The notes under the pieces: model-generated
Database searches by the model: none
Told to the model about the DNA's origin: nothing
What the model saw: only the letters and a program-made list of their open reading frames with translations
Program-made: the position numbers and the translations under genes
Shown: positions 7,389 through 14,987 of the stretch, piece after piece
Layout of the letters: each line of letters opens with the position of its first letter
How positions within the stretch are numbered: position 1 is the stretch's first letter
NCBI RefSeq assembly: GCF_001476655.1
Contig: NZ_LDRT01000033.1
Coordinates: forward strand, 1 to 44,121
Length of the DNA: 44,121 bases
Reading direction: 5' to 3'
Origin: Microbacterium testaceum
GTDB lineage: Bacteria > Actinomycetota > Actinomycetes > Actinomycetales > Microbacteriaceae

Positions 7389-7651
7389 GTCTGCTCCACG
7401 TGGTGGTCGGATCGCCAGAGGTCGATGACCTCGCCGATCTCAGAAGGAAGTAGCCCGGGCACGGCCTTGACGCTGTACTCGGTGATGGGGGTGGATGCCA
7501 GGCCGCGCCGTTGGAAGCGCTTCAGGTCTTCGGCGGCATCCGGCGCGGAGAGGTCGCGCTCGACGAAAGGGACCTTCGCCGCGGTGAGCGCGGTCTTCAC
7601 GGCCGCGCACGGGCCGCACCCGGGCTTCGTCCAGACGGTGACGACGCTCAT
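7385..7651 (-). CDS. nrdH: NrdH-like redoxin (prophage)
   Basis: This 88-residue thioredoxin-fold protein begins MSVVTVWTKPGCGPCAAVK, with the redox CGPC motif at residues 12-15. STPITEY near residue 53 holds the conserved cis-proline. The length and the absence of a glutathione-site signature fit NrdH redoxins, which donate electrons to class Ib ribonucleotide reductase. Mycothiol-using actinobacteria and their phages commonly carry them. No reductase gene is nearby, so it presumably works with the host enzyme to raise dNTP supply during replication. It overlaps both neighbours by four bases. Confidence 0.85.
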   Translation of the reverse strand: MSVVTVWTKPGCGPCAAVKTALTAAKVPFVERDLSAPDAAEDLKRFQRRGLASTPITEYSVKAVPGLLPSEIGEVIDLWRSDHHVEQT

Positions 7652-8070
7652 GATCCGATCGCCTTCTGCTGCTCGACGAAGAGCGCGTGCATGGTGCCTC
7701 CCGACGGAGCGACCATCCAGGGGAAGAAGATCTCGTCGAGAGATACCGAGCCCGCGTCAATGAGCGCGAGCTGCGCGCGGAGCCAATCCCGCACGAGACG
7801 CCACGCGACGCGCTCCGCCTGATGCAGAGTCAGGTAGCGCTTCTCGGCCCGATCGCGCTTCAGCGTGGCGAGCACGCCCTCCGCGCGAATGGGCAGAGCG
7901 AACGCCCGAACGCCGACCTCCGTCCGCAGCTCGAACGAGAGGCCAGTCGCGTTGCCCTGCTGGTCGTAGTCCGTCGTGACCCGGGCGGCGCCGCGCTTCG
8001 CGAGCATGCCCGTGATCTCGTTCGCAGTCTTCGACGCATCGACCGTCGTCGTGTATCCGGCGATGGGCAT
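7648..8070 (-). CDS. Conserved hypothetical phage protein
   Basis: This gene encodes 140 residues from the ATG at 8070; an adjacent GTG at 8073 is an alternative. The opening MPIAGYTTTVDASKTANEI, then a strand-rich part with glycines and a long helix (LTLHQAERVAWRLVRDWL), match a small protein I recall as widespread in prophages but without known function. The second half would form an amphipathic helical bundle around LIDAGSVSLDEIFFPWM. It is the third gene downstream of the replication block and is coupled to its neighbours by overlaps. Confidence 0.65.
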   Translation of the reverse strand: MPIAGYTTTVDASKTANEITGMLAKRGAARVTTDYDQQGNATGLSFELRTEVGVRAFALPIRAEGVLATLKRDRAEKRYLTLHQAERVAWRLVRDWLRAQLALIDAGSVSLDEIFFPWMVAPSGGTMHALFVEQQKAIGS

Positions 8071-8336
8071 CACGACACCCCTGGCCAGTCGATGTCGAAG
8101 CCGTGGCTGACCTTGGCATCCGCGCGCGCGACGTCGTCCTCCGCGCGGGCCTCACGCGCGGCCGCCGCCGTCGTGCGCAGCTCATCGATCAGCTCTGCCA
8201 CCTGGTCAGGCGTGAGCGAGGTGGTGGTGGCGTCCTGGTCGGGGTGGAGCGGGTCGCGCACCGTGAGCAGCACGTCGTACTCGTCGCCCACCTCGACCTC
8301 GACGAGCGTCACGGTGATGTCCGTCTGGATGCTCAC
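8070..8336 (-). CDS. Small acidic hypothetical prophage protein
   Basis: This gene encodes 88 residues from a GTG at 8336 that forms a GTGA overlap with the upstream stop. The N-terminal half is a beta-hairpin-like acidic stretch (VTLVEVEVGDEYDVLLTV). The second half is an alanine-rich helix (VAELIDELRTTAAAAREARAE). No family is recognised. Its position and overlaps show it is part of the early leftward operon. Confidence 0.6.
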   Translation of the reverse strand: MSIQTDITVTLVEVEVGDEYDVLLTVRDPLHPDQDATTTSLTPDQVAELIDELRTTAAAAREARAEDDVARADAKVSHGFDIDWPGVS

Positions 8337-8674
8337 AGTCCGAGCCCCTCTCGAATGTCGGGGCGGATCTCAGGCACGTCATCGGGGCCGCTGAAAGGTG
8401 TGGCCGGCGTGCGCACGTACTCGATCAGCGCGTGCATTCCGGCGGACGCCAGCGTCGAACCTTCATCGAAGCTCGACTCCTGCACGCTCTCGTTCCCGCT
8501 CAGGGCGACGAGAGCGATGAGGTTGGCGATGCGCTGCTGCTCAACGAGCGCGAGCGTCGCGTGCACGAGAGCGGCGGTTGCGGTTACCGCCGCCACCTCT
8601 GGCAGCATGGGTCTGCTGCCGACGACGTCGAGGTTCTCTTGCGCAACTCGCGCGTGGTCGATTCGCTTGGTCAT
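8333..8674 (-). CDS. Hypothetical prophage protein
   Basis: This gene encodes 113 residues. The ATG at 8674 overlaps the stop of the 72-residue gene upstream. The central part (AAVTATAALVHATLALVEQ, then IANLIALVAL) is a long hydrophobic helical stretch, but it is too charged at the flanks to call a membrane anchor with confidence. The C-terminus is proline and aspartate rich. No family is recognised; a role in DNA metabolism is only suggested by its place downstream of ssb. Confidence 0.55.
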   Translation of the reverse strand: MTKRIDHARVAQENLDVVGSRPMLPEVAAVTATAALVHATLALVEQQRIANLIALVALSGNESVQESSFDEGSTLASAGMHALIEYVRTPATPFSGPDDVPEIRPDIREGLGL

Positions 8675-8889
8675 GACTGCTCCCATCCGAGGGCGGCGCG
8701 CACAGCCGCGCGGCGCCGGTTCTTCTCCTCGACCTCGGCCTTGGTGACCGGGTTCGTGTAGTTCTTGTCGTCGTGCCTCAGCACCGCCACCGGCAGCGAG
8801 AGGGCGACGACTTCCGTGTGCAGGCGTATCTCGGCGGCGAGGTTGTCGATCGCCTCTACCTGCGTGCGGCGCGGCTTCGCGGTCGCCAT
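8671..8889 (-). CDS. Small basic/helical hypothetical prophage protein
   Basis: This gene encodes 72 residues from the ATG at 8889, whose A is shared with the TGA of ssb (TGATG); a TTG three bases earlier is an alternative start. It opens with a basic segment (MATAKPRRTQVEAI) and ends with a charged helix (KAEVEEKNRRRAAVRAAL). No domain is recognised. The tight coupling to ssb suggests it is made at the same level as the single-strand binding protein. Confidence 0.55.
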   Translation of the reverse strand: MATAKPRRTQVEAIDNLAAEIRLHTEVVALSLPVAVLRHDDKNYTNPVTKAEVEEKNRRRAAVRAALGWEQS

Positions 8890-9275
8890 CAAAACGGCTC
8901 CCCCGAGTTGGCCGGCGTCGTCCAGTCGCCACCGCCCGACTGCTGAGGCTTCGCCTCACGCACCACCTGGCCGACCGCGCTCGCGCGCACCACGACCTTC
9001 CGGACCTGCTTGCCGGTCTCGCGGCTCTGGTACGACGCGTCGCGCTCCTCACCGACGACGATCACGAGCGTTCCGCGCGTGAGCTGCGCGATCGCGTTCG
9101 GCGCATCCCACGACTCGACGTCGTGCCAGATCGTGAAGTCGTCCTCCCACTGGTTCGTCTCGCGGTTGTAGCGGCGCTTCGTCTCGGCGACGCTGAACGC
9201 GGCGACGTGCTTGCTGCCGGCGGCGCGGACCTCGGGCACTCCCCCGAGTCGGCCGACGATCGTCTTCACTGCCAT
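8889..9275 (-). CDS. ssb: Single-stranded DNA-binding protein (prophage)
   Basis: This gene encodes 128 residues. The OB-fold pattern is clear: MAVKTIVGRLGGVPEVR, VAAFSVAETKRRYN, then WHDVESWDAPNAIAQLTRG and a VRKVVVRASAVGQ strand. The disordered tail is very short and ends GEPF, keeping the Pro-Phe of the bacterial SSB tip but lacking its run of aspartates, so binding to host SSB partners may be weak. The start at 9275 has GGAGGGA upstream and overlaps the dnaB end by ten bases. It would coat single-stranded DNA for the phage helicase and the Bet/exonuclease pair. Confidence 0.85.
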   Translation of the reverse strand: MAVKTIVGRLGGVPEVRAAGSKHVAAFSVAETKRRYNRETNQWEDDFTIWHDVESWDAPNAIAQLTRGTLVIVVGEERDASYQSRETGKQVRKVVVRASAVGQVVREAKPQQSGGGDWTTPANSGEPF

Positions 9276-10603
9276 GTGCTGTTCCCTCCGTTGTCGTCGA
9301 CGAGCGTCGACGGTGACCATTGGCGCGACACGACGCGAGAGAAGGTGCCCTCCCACGTCAGCGACACGCGCCCGTTCTGCCCCTGCCTGTTCTTTGCGAT
9401 GTCGACGTCGAGCCGACTCGGGGCGTTCTCCTCGTCGCGGTGCAGCAGGATCACCGCATCCGCGTCCTGCTCGATCGCGCCGGACTCACGCAGGTCCGCG
9501 AGCGTCGGCCGGTTCGACTTCCGCGTCGTCGACCCGCGGTTGAGCTGTGACAGCGCGATCACCGGCACACCGAGCAGCTGCGCGAGGAGCTTCAGCGACC
9601 GGGAGAACCCGGCGACCTCGATCTGTCGGGACTCGACGCGCTCCCCCGACGTCAGGAGCTGCAGGTAGTCGACGACGACACCCGCGAGGCGCTGCCCCTT
9701 CGGCGCACGGCGCGCGACCGACCGGGCGAACGCGCGGACCTGGGTGATGGTCGCGACCTCGTCCGACGTCGACACGAACAGCGGCGTCTCCGCGATCTGC
9801 GAGCGCACCATCGCGAGGTTCTGCCACGACGCCTTCGACACCTCGTGGTTCACGAGCGAGTGCAGCGACACCTGCGCGAGCTGCGACACCCAGCGCGACA
9901 TGATGTCGTCCCTTGACATCTCCAGTGAGCAGAACGCGACGGGCCCTTCCTTCGCCAGGCGCAGCGCCATCTGAAGCCCGAGGATCGACTTGCCCTGACC
10001 GGGGCGCGCGCCGACGACGTACAGGCCGCCCGCGCGGAGCCCGCCGAGGTGGTTGTTGATCTCCCACCACGGGGTGGGCACGTACTTCGGCTTCTCCTCC
10101 AGCCCGTCCACGTAGGACGAGAGGTACTCGCCGAACTGGCGGACATCGACCGACGCGTTCGCTCCGATCCCGTCGACCTTCTCGCGCGACATCTCGACGG
10201 CCTCGAGGGCGCTGATGCCCGTGTTCGACGCGAGCTGTGCGATGTTCATGCCGACCTCGAGCAGACGCCGACGGATCGCGTGCTGGTGGACGATGTCGCC
10301 GTAGTAGGCACCGCTCGCCGGCGTCGCGACCGCGGAGGTCAGCTCGTGCACGTACCCGACGTCGAGGGTGCCGCGCACCTCCTCCGAGCGCAGCAGGTCA
10401 TCCACCACGGCGACGACATCCGTCGGCGCGCCGACCTCGTGCAGGCGTCGGATCGACGCGAACACCGTCTCGTGCTTCGGGTCATACATGTCGCCCGGCT
10501 CGACCACCGACAGCACATCGTCGAGGACGGCCGTGGACAGCATCGCCGAGCCGAGGACCGCGCGCTCCGCCGCGACGTCGTACGGCACCATGACGTCACT
10601 CAC
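9266..10603 (-). CDS. dnaB: Replicative DNA helicase, DnaB family (prophage)
   Basis: This gene encodes 445 residues. The N-terminal helical domain (AAERAVLGSAMLST, then THEVGAPTD-type segments) is followed by the RecA-like motor: Walker A GARPGQGKS (198-206), SLEMSRDDI (H1a region), Walker B LAGVVVDYLQLL (Asp about 312), and SQLNRG and KNRQGQNG loops typical of DnaB. I use the GTG at 10603 because GGAGG precedes it by seven bases; an ATG twelve bases later is possible. It would unwind DNA at the phage fork. The candidate loader lies directly upstream and the initiator one gene further. Confidence 0.93.
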   Translation of the reverse strand: MSDVMVPYDVAAERAVLGSAMLSTAVLDDVLSVVEPGDMYDPKHETVFASIRRLHEVGAPTDVVAVVDDLLRSEEVRGTLDVGYVHELTSAVATPASGAYYGDIVHQHAIRRRLLEVGMNIAQLASNTGISALEAVEMSREKVDGIGANASVDVRQFGEYLSSYVDGLEEKPKYVPTPWWEINNHLGGLRAGGLYVVGARPGQGKSILGLQMALRLAKEGPVAFCSLEMSRDDIMSRWVSQLAQVSLHSLVNHEVSKASWQNLAMVRSQIAETPLFVSTSDEVATITQVRAFARSVARRAPKGQRLAGVVVDYLQLLTSGERVESRQIEVAGFSRSLKLLAQLLGVPVIALSQLNRGSTTRKSNRPTLADLRESGAIEQDADAVILLHRDEENAPSRLDVDIAKNRQGQNGRVSLTWEGTFSRVVSRQWSPSTLVDDNGGNSTWQ

Positions 10604-10964
10604 CGGGCACCTCCACACCCAGCTCGCGCAGAACACGCGCCGGACGCTCACCCGCCTCAACGCGGGCCTGAAACTGTTCGGCGTTCACACCGTGCGCGCG
10701 GAGCCATGCCGGGCCGTCAGCGAGGCGCACACCGTCAGCCGGGGCCATGTCCTCCGTGATGACCAGCACGTCGGCGGGCATCAGCATCTGCACGTTGCCG
10801 CGGTAGTGGATCCGCACCGCGTCGATCGCGGCATCCAGGGTCACGTCAGAGAGGACGACCGACCACTCGATCGCCATCTGCGCGAGATCCTCGGGCGCGC
10901 GACGGAACCGCCCATCGAGGAGCGCAGCCTTCGTGAGCAGCACGTTTGCTTCTTGCGCGTTCAC
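10596..10964 (-). CDS. Candidate helicase loader (G39P-like) between initiator and DnaB
   Basis: This gene encodes 122 residues. The N-terminal 70 residues are short amphipathic helices (EANVLLTKAALLDGRF, DLAQMAIEWSVVLSD, TLDAAIDAVRIHY) ending in MLMPADVL. This pattern resembles small phage helicase loaders such as SPP1 G39P, where helices are followed by a flexible tail. Position supports this: it lies between the initiator and DnaB with overlaps on both sides. Sequence similarity is by eye and weak, so the loader role is a hypothesis; the gene itself is secure. Confidence 0.6.
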   Translation of the reverse strand: MNAQEANVLLTKAALLDGRFRRAPEDLAQMAIEWSVVLSDVTLDAAIDAVRIHYRGNVQMLMPADVLVITEDMAPADGVRLADGPAWLRAHGVNAEQFQARVEAGERPARVLRELGVEVPGE

Positions 10965-11740
10965 GCCCCGACCGCCAGACGGTCGTGCTCGGCCAGGATC
11001 TCGGCGGCGCGACGGCCAGCGTCGACAGCGCCCATCCGCTGCTCACGGGGCTCGGGCAGCTCGTCATCCCAGCCCGCGCGGTTCAGCCACGTCGCCGGGT
11101 AGGGGATGAACTGCCGATCCGGGATGCCGGGGTTGTCTCGGTACGCGATCGCCGCGGCGATGATCTGCTCGCCCTCGACGACCACCGTGACCTTGTCCCA
11201 CGCGCGCTTCGCATCCGGCTTCGCGACCTTCTTCGGCCACACCGCCCAGAAGTCTTCGAACGACGCCATCGCGCGAAGCTCAATCGCTGCTTCTTCTGGA
11301 TGGTCTTCTTCCAGATGGTCTTCTATAGGACTGGTGTTCTTATAGGGTGCGGATTTTCCGCTAGCGGTTGATCCGCCCGCGGTTGACCCGTTAGCGGCAA
11401 ATCCGTCAGCGGTGGCACCGTGAGCGGATAATCCGTCACCGGTCGCCGGGTCATGCAGCTCGTACTCCACCTCGCCGAACCGGCCACGCTCACCGCGGCC
11501 CTGCGACACCACGAGGTAGCCGTTCTCCTTCAGCTCCACGAGCGCCGACTTGATCGCGTCCCGGCCCTCGGTGCCGGCATCTTGAAGCCCCGACACCGAC
11601 ACGTGCCACCCGACCCGGTGCGACATGATCTCGACCAGCAGCCCGCGCGCCTTCCGCGACAGCCTCTCGTCGCGCGCCCAGGCATTCGGGACCTGCGTGA
11701 ACTGCCCCTCGAACTCGAGGTGCGTGCGCCTCACGCCCAT
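10961..11740 (-). CDS. Phage replication initiator protein containing iterons in its gene
   Basis: This gene encodes 259 residues. The N-terminus (GQFTQVPNAWARDERLSRKA, then WHVSVSGLQDAG and GRDAIKSALVELKENGYL) is a winged-helix domain as in phage initiators of the lambda O or RepA/DnaD kind. A low-complexity linker of six five-residue repeats (xGxxA) follows. The C-terminal part has FEDFWAVWPKKVAKPDAKRAW, a helicase- or primosome-interaction motif common in phage and Gram-positive replication proteins. The linker DNA is an array of 15-bp iterons. The ATG at 11740 is chosen from its GGAG and its overlap with the HNH gene. It should bind the origin and recruit DnaB through the next gene. Confidence 0.85.
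   Translation of the reverse strand: MGVRRTHLEFEGQFTQVPNAWARDERLSRKARGLLVEIMSHRVGWHVSVSGLQDAGTEGRDAIKSALVELKENGYLVVSQGRGERGRFGEVEYELHDPATGDGLSAHGATADGFAANGSTAGGSTASGKSAPYKNTSPIEDHLEEDHPEEAAIELRAMASFEDFWAVWPKKVAKPDAKRAWDKVTVVVEGEQIIAAAIAYRDNPGIPDRQFIPYPATWLNRAGWDDELPEPREQRMGAVDAGRRAAEILAEHDRLAVGA
11288..11348. other. AT-richer flank with 15-bp repeats, candidate unwinding element
   Basis: This stretch within the initiator gene is clearly less GC-rich than its surroundings. It contains GATGGTCTTCT twice, exactly 15 bases apart (11299 and 11314), and TATAGG twice. It adjoins the iteron array directly, the arrangement expected for the melting region of a lambda-type origin. The repeats also encode EDHLE and EDHPE, so protein repeat expansion is the competing explanation. 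Confidence 0.45.
11349..11438. repeat. Six tandem 15-bp iterons, candidate phage origin
   Basis: GCGG recurs at 11349, 11364, 11379, 11394, 11409 and 11424, exactly every 15 bases. Each unit has CCG five bases after the GCGG, giving GCGG-N5-CCG with partial dyad symmetry, and a degenerate seventh unit follows. On the coding strand the units translate to DGLSA, HGATA, DGFAA, NGSTA, GGSTA and SGKSA. The bases that vary are mostly in the central five, so the symmetric arms are conserved at DNA level. Tandem iterons in the initiator gene are the lambda O arrangement. Confidence 0.7.
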
Positions 11741-12141
11741 GACTTGCTCTCCACTTCGATTGCTCGGCCGCTCTCCGTGAGCAGCCACCACGTCTTGTCA
11801 TTCCTCTGCACCCGCACCTGCGGCGGGTCGAACGCCGGGCCCCTGCCGAGGCGCGAGATCAGCACGCCCCGATCGAGCGCGACGTCCCGGTTCTTCTCGG
11901 CCTCGCCGTGGCATCCGGTCGTCCCGGATCCGCAGAGCGTCAGCGCGTTCGCGGCGGAAGAGAACACCTCCGCCCCGCGGCCCTTCACGCCGCCGGCACC
12001 GCGCGGCTTCCGGTGATGCATCGACCAGCCGATGCCGCGGTCCTCGAAGCGGAGCGGCGCGCGACAGAGGAAGCACGCCGCCCCGTCCCGCTCGAAGAAC
12101 ACGCGCCGCACCGTCGCCGCGGTGAACTCCCCCGCGGCCAT
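11731..12141 (-). CDS. HNH-type nuclease-like protein (prophage)
   Basis: This gene encodes 136 residues. CFLCRAPL opens a metal site, GWSMHHRKPRGAGG carries the HNH-type double histidine, NALTLCGSGTTGCH provides the Asn and closing cysteines. A short beta domain (KTWWLLTESGRAIEVE) follows. The ATG at 12141 overlaps the stop of the upstream gene, and the end overlaps the initiator start by ten bases. In this recombination and replication setting it may act as a structure or nicking endonuclease. It is distinct in sequence from the HNH protein at 918-1280. Confidence 0.75.
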   Translation of the reverse strand: MAAGEFTAATVRRVFFERDGAACFLCRAPLRFEDRGIGWSMHHRKPRGAGGVKGRGAEVFSSAANALTLCGSGTTGCHGEAEKNRDVALDRGVLISRLGRGPAFDPPQVRVQRNDKTWWLLTESGRAIEVESKSWA

Positions 12142-12623
12142 CAGGCACCCCCGCCGTAGCCCTGCGCCGACGCCCGGTCGACGGCACGCGAGTCGGCACG
12201 GTCGGTGCGGTGGTTGTCGAGCGCCGCGTCGAGCGCTTCGAGGAACTTCCGCATCGCGCGCTCGCGCTGCTCGGCCACGAGGTACGTCAGCTTGAGCTCG
12301 TACAGCTCCGCCTCGGCCATGTGCTCGGCGAGCCCGAGCGTGATCTTCCGCTCTTCGAGCGCAGCCTTCTCGGTGATCTCGACGACCCGCTTCGACTTCG
12401 TGACCTCGTACTCGCCCTTCGCGTCGCCGAACACCTTCCCCGCCGTGCGCAGCTCCCACGCGAAGTCGAACCGCAGCGCCACGATCCGCTGCCCGTAGGT
12501 AGCGCCCGGACCCAGGTCGGTGATCGTCTTCGCGAGCTTCCGGTGCAGCGGATCCGCGTCATCGACCTCAAGGCCGATGATGCTGCGCAACGTCGCCGCG
12601 ACGGCGGGGTGGATGGTGTTCAC
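12141..12623 (-). CDS. Hypothetical coiled-coil prophage protein
   Basis: This gene encodes 160 residues from a GTG at 12623. After a helical start (HPAVAATLRSIIGLEV) the middle is beta-like and basic (GDAKGEYEVTKSKRVVEITEK). Then comes a long charged helix of about 60 residues (from ALEERKITLGLAEHMAEAEL to the tail) that would form a coiled coil, with a glycine-rich end. The family is not recognised. It sits inside the recombination block between the Bet-side genes and the HNH gene, with overlaps on both sides. Confidence 0.58.
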   Translation of the reverse strand: MNTIHPAVAATLRSIIGLEVDDADPLHRKLAKTITDLGPGATYGQRIVALRFDFAWELRTAGKVFGDAKGEYEVTKSKRVVEITEKAALEERKITLGLAEHMAEAELYELKLTYLVAEQRERAMRKFLEALDAALDNHRTDRADSRAVDRASAQGYGGGA

Positions 12624-12994
12624 GCGGCCGTCGCCCCCGAGATCACGTGCACGCGCTCGGTCGTCCGGAACTCGTGCACGACCTCAGCGCCACCGTCCGT
12701 GCGCGTGCCGATGTACACCGACCCGGGTCGACCGTGCTCGCGCTTCGAGATCACGGTGGCCTCACCGTGCACGACGCGAACGCGGTCGCCGATCCGCAGC
12801 AGACGAGCCTCGATCGGACCTGGGATGAGCCCGGCCAGCACTCGACCGTCGGTGTGGGCCTGCGCCCACTCGACGCCCGCGCGGAACGCATCGGCCTCCG
12901 CGACACGCTGCCGCTCGGTGTCCTCACCGAAGTTGACCGGGGTCCATAGGTAGTCGCGCACCCCGTCCTCGACGGGAGCGGTCAGTGCGCTCAC
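12620..12994 (-). CDS. Hypothetical prophage protein with small beta domain
   Basis: This gene encodes 124 residues from a GTG at 12994 in a GTGA overlap with the Bet/RecT stop. Residues 1-60 are mixed helical. The second half (LRIGDRVRVVHGEATVISK, VYIGTRTDGGAEVVHEF) has the rhythm of an SH3- or KOW-like barrel, which often binds nucleic acid or protein. No family is recognised. Co-location with the annealase and exonuclease makes an accessory recombination role possible. Confidence 0.55.
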   Translation of the reverse strand: MSALTAPVEDGVRDYLWTPVNFGEDTERQRVAEADAFRAGVEWAQAHTDGRVLAGLIPGPIEARLLRIGDRVRVVHGEATVISKREHGRPGSVYIGTRTDGGAEVVHEFRTTERVHVISGATAA

Positions 12995-13926
12995 GCGGGC
13001 ACCTCGGCGGTGGGCCAGTCGTGCACCGGCTCGGCCGCGGGTTCGTCGGGCACGACCTCGGCGTCCACGACGTCCTCAGCCTTCTCGGGCAGCCGCTCGC
13101 GCAACTCCCACAGATACGCGCGGAGCGCGCGGCCATCGCCGATCATCACGTCGAGATCGCCCGCATCCTGCGCCGCAGCGAAGACCGGGCGCAGCTCCTC
13201 GCGCGAGCGCGCGGCGTTCGCCTGCGCGAGCCAGTCCTGAGACGGCATCCGCGCCTCAGCCGGGGCAGCCTGCTGTTCCACGGGAGGCGTGGGCGCGACC
13301 TGGCTCTGCTGCTCGGCCGGCGCGGGCCGGTCAGCCTGAGCCATCTCCTCCGACGAGTACAGCCCCGACAGATCCTGCGGGAACGCCTTGCGCAGTGCGA
13401 GCATCTCGGCGCACTTCGCCAGCATCAGCGGGCCCATCTTCCGCCACATCTCGGTGACGTCGCCGTTGTACGTCTTCTGCACGTAGGCGTCCCAGAGCGC
13501 GATCGCGTAGAGCGCGTCCCGGAACCCGCGGCGGTACACGCCGACGCGGGCAGCCTTCGGAGGCTCGGCGGCCAGCCAGACCTGCGTCCAGGTGATGCCG
13601 TCGGCGGTGAACTCGGGCGTCGTCTGTCCCTCGTACTGACCGGAGCGCTCGGCGACGAGGCGGGCGCCGTCGATGCTGATCTGGATCTGCCACTTGAGCT
13701 GACCCTTGGACTTCCGCGCGATCGAGTAGATCTGCCGCGCGATCGGGTCCAGGCCCGTCCGGGCGCAGTGCTGAAGGAACGCCGCGACGACGGGGCGCTC
13801 GGCGAGCGTCTTGGTCCCCGACTGCGCGTCCGTGTGCACCAGCCCGGCGGCCTCGACGAGCGCGCGCTCCTCCGGGCTCCAGGTGCTGTTGTCGCTGCTG
13901 GTCGGCAGCGTCGCGAGAGCGGTCAT
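12991..13926 (-). CDS. recT: Phage recombination annealase, Bet/RecT family
   Basis: This gene encodes 311 residues. The core FLQHCARTGLDPIARQIY, then GQLKWQIQISIDGARLVAE, and KMGPLMLAKCAEMLALRKAFP near residue 180 match the Bet (lambda beta-like) single-strand annealing family. A Pro/Ala/Gln-rich linker and a helical C-terminal tail follow from about residue 200. The ATG at 13926 overlaps the exonuclease stop by four bases. It would anneal strands exposed by that exonuclease and, with SSB and RusA, form a complete phage recombination set. Confidence 0.92.
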   Translation of the reverse strand: MTALATLPTSSDNSTWSPEERALVEAAGLVHTDAQSGTKTLAERPVVAAFLQHCARTGLDPIARQIYSIARKSKGQLKWQIQISIDGARLVAERSGQYEGQTTPEFTADGITWTQVWLAAEPPKAARVGVYRRGFRDALYAIALWDAYVQKTYNGDVTEMWRKMGPLMLAKCAEMLALRKAFPQDLSGLYSSEEMAQADRPAPAEQQSQVAPTPPVEQQAAPAEARMPSQDWLAQANAARSREELRPVFAAAQDAGDLDVMIGDGRALRAYLWELRERLPEKAEDVVDAEVVPDEPAAEPVHDWPTAEVPA

Positions 13927-14987
13927 GCCGCGTCCCCCTTCGTCTTCACTTCGGTGACCGTCAAGCTCGGCTTCGACGTCACCGGCTGATCGGTGGTGGT
14001 GGTGAAATCCGCCAGGCACTCGGCCCAGTAGCTCTCGACCTCGGCGAGCTGCGCGCGAGCCGCCTCGACCGCGGCCCACGCGACCGGGTGCGCCTTCTGC
14101 GCGCCCACGCTGTCGACGAAGCGCGTCGGCACGGTCGACTCGACCCCGGGCACCCAGGTGACCTGCGCTGCGGACGACCGCTGCGACAGCTCGTCACGGT
14201 CGGCGAGCTCGGCCTGGAGCTGCTTCCAGGCCGTCTCCTTCTTCCGCTTCCCCGCGGCCTCCTCACGACGCCCCGCCAAGACGTCGATCGCGAGGACGTC
14301 GAGCACCGGATCGACGACGGGCGCCGTGACGTTCCCTGCCTCGACCTCGGCCCGCTTCTTGTCGAGCGCGGTGAAGAACCGCTTCGCGATCGTCACCAAC
14401 CGCTTCGCCAGCGCCTCGTCGAACTCGATCCAGTACTCGTACTGGCGGCCCGCCTCGAAGCCCGTCTCCGGCGTACCGAGGCGCTCCTCCCAGATGAACA
14501 GGCAGCGGCGCGCGCCGGCGACGAGCATCGCCCACGTCATCTGCTCGAGGTAGCCCGTGCGGTCGAACGTCGGCGTGCCCGGCGTCAGGTCGTGACCTGA
14601 CGTCTTGTACTCGCCGAGCTGCAGCTCACCGTCGAAGTTCGTGCCGACACCATCGGGGGATGCCAGCCACCGACGGTTCTCGGCGTGGTGGAAGACGCGC
14701 GACTCGGGCAGGATCCCGCGGCGCTCGGCGGCGGACGCGAGGAACGGTTCGCGCAGCTTGCCCCACTCGGTGTACGCGTTGCCGTTGAACGTGTCCTCCT
14801 TGAGCCCGAGCTTCAGGTCGACGAGCTCGCCCTGGCGCTTCTTCCCGACGGCGAGCCCGGCCACCTCGGTGGCGGTCAGCCCGGCGAGGCGCTCGGCGAG
14901 CCACGCCGCGCGGTCCTGGTCGGAGGCACCGGCGCGCGCCATGAGGGCGGCGACGGCGGGCGGAGTGAAGACGGATGCCGTGGTCAT
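13923..14987 (-). CDS. YqaJ/lambda Exo-type recombination exonuclease
   Basis: This gene encodes 354 residues. The PD-(D/E)XK nuclease core is visible: an early conserved segment with REPFLASAA (79-87), then SPDG (110-113), the metal-binding Asp/Glu of NFDGELQ and the catalytic ExK of LGEYKTS (Glu126, Lys128). GYLEQMTWAMLVAGARRCLF is the usual helix after the active site. The C-terminal half is a long charged helix. It should resect double-strand ends 5' to 3' and hand the single strand to the Bet/RecT protein, whose gene overlaps it. It begins at the ATG at 14987. Confidence 0.9.
   Translation of the reverse strand: MTTASVFTPPAVAALMARAGASDQDRAAWLAERLAGLTATEVAGLAVGKKRQGELVDLKLGLKEDTFNGNAYTEWGKLREPFLASAAERRGILPESRVFHHAENRRWLASPDGVGTNFDGELQLGEYKTSGHDLTPGTPTFDRTGYLEQMTWAMLVAGARRCLFIWEERLGTPETGFEAGRQYEYWIEFDEALAKRLVTIAKRFFTALDKKRAEVEAGNVTAPVVDPVLDVLAIDVLAGRREEAAGKRKKETAWKQLQAELADRDELSQRSSAAQVTWVPGVESTVPTRFVDSVGAQKAHPVAWAAVEAARAQLAEVESYWAECLADFTTTTDQPVTSKPSLTVTEVKTKGDAA

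Noticed and set aside
5436..7763. Very long rightward reading frame opposite the helicase-methylase gene
   Set aside because: It is the antisense shadow of a gene with clear helicase and methylase motifs. The translation is Val/Glu/Arg-rich with no domain.
11349..11438. Could the 15-bp repeats be a CRISPR array?
   Set aside because: Units are adjacent, far too short and without spacers, and they lie in frame inside a gene.
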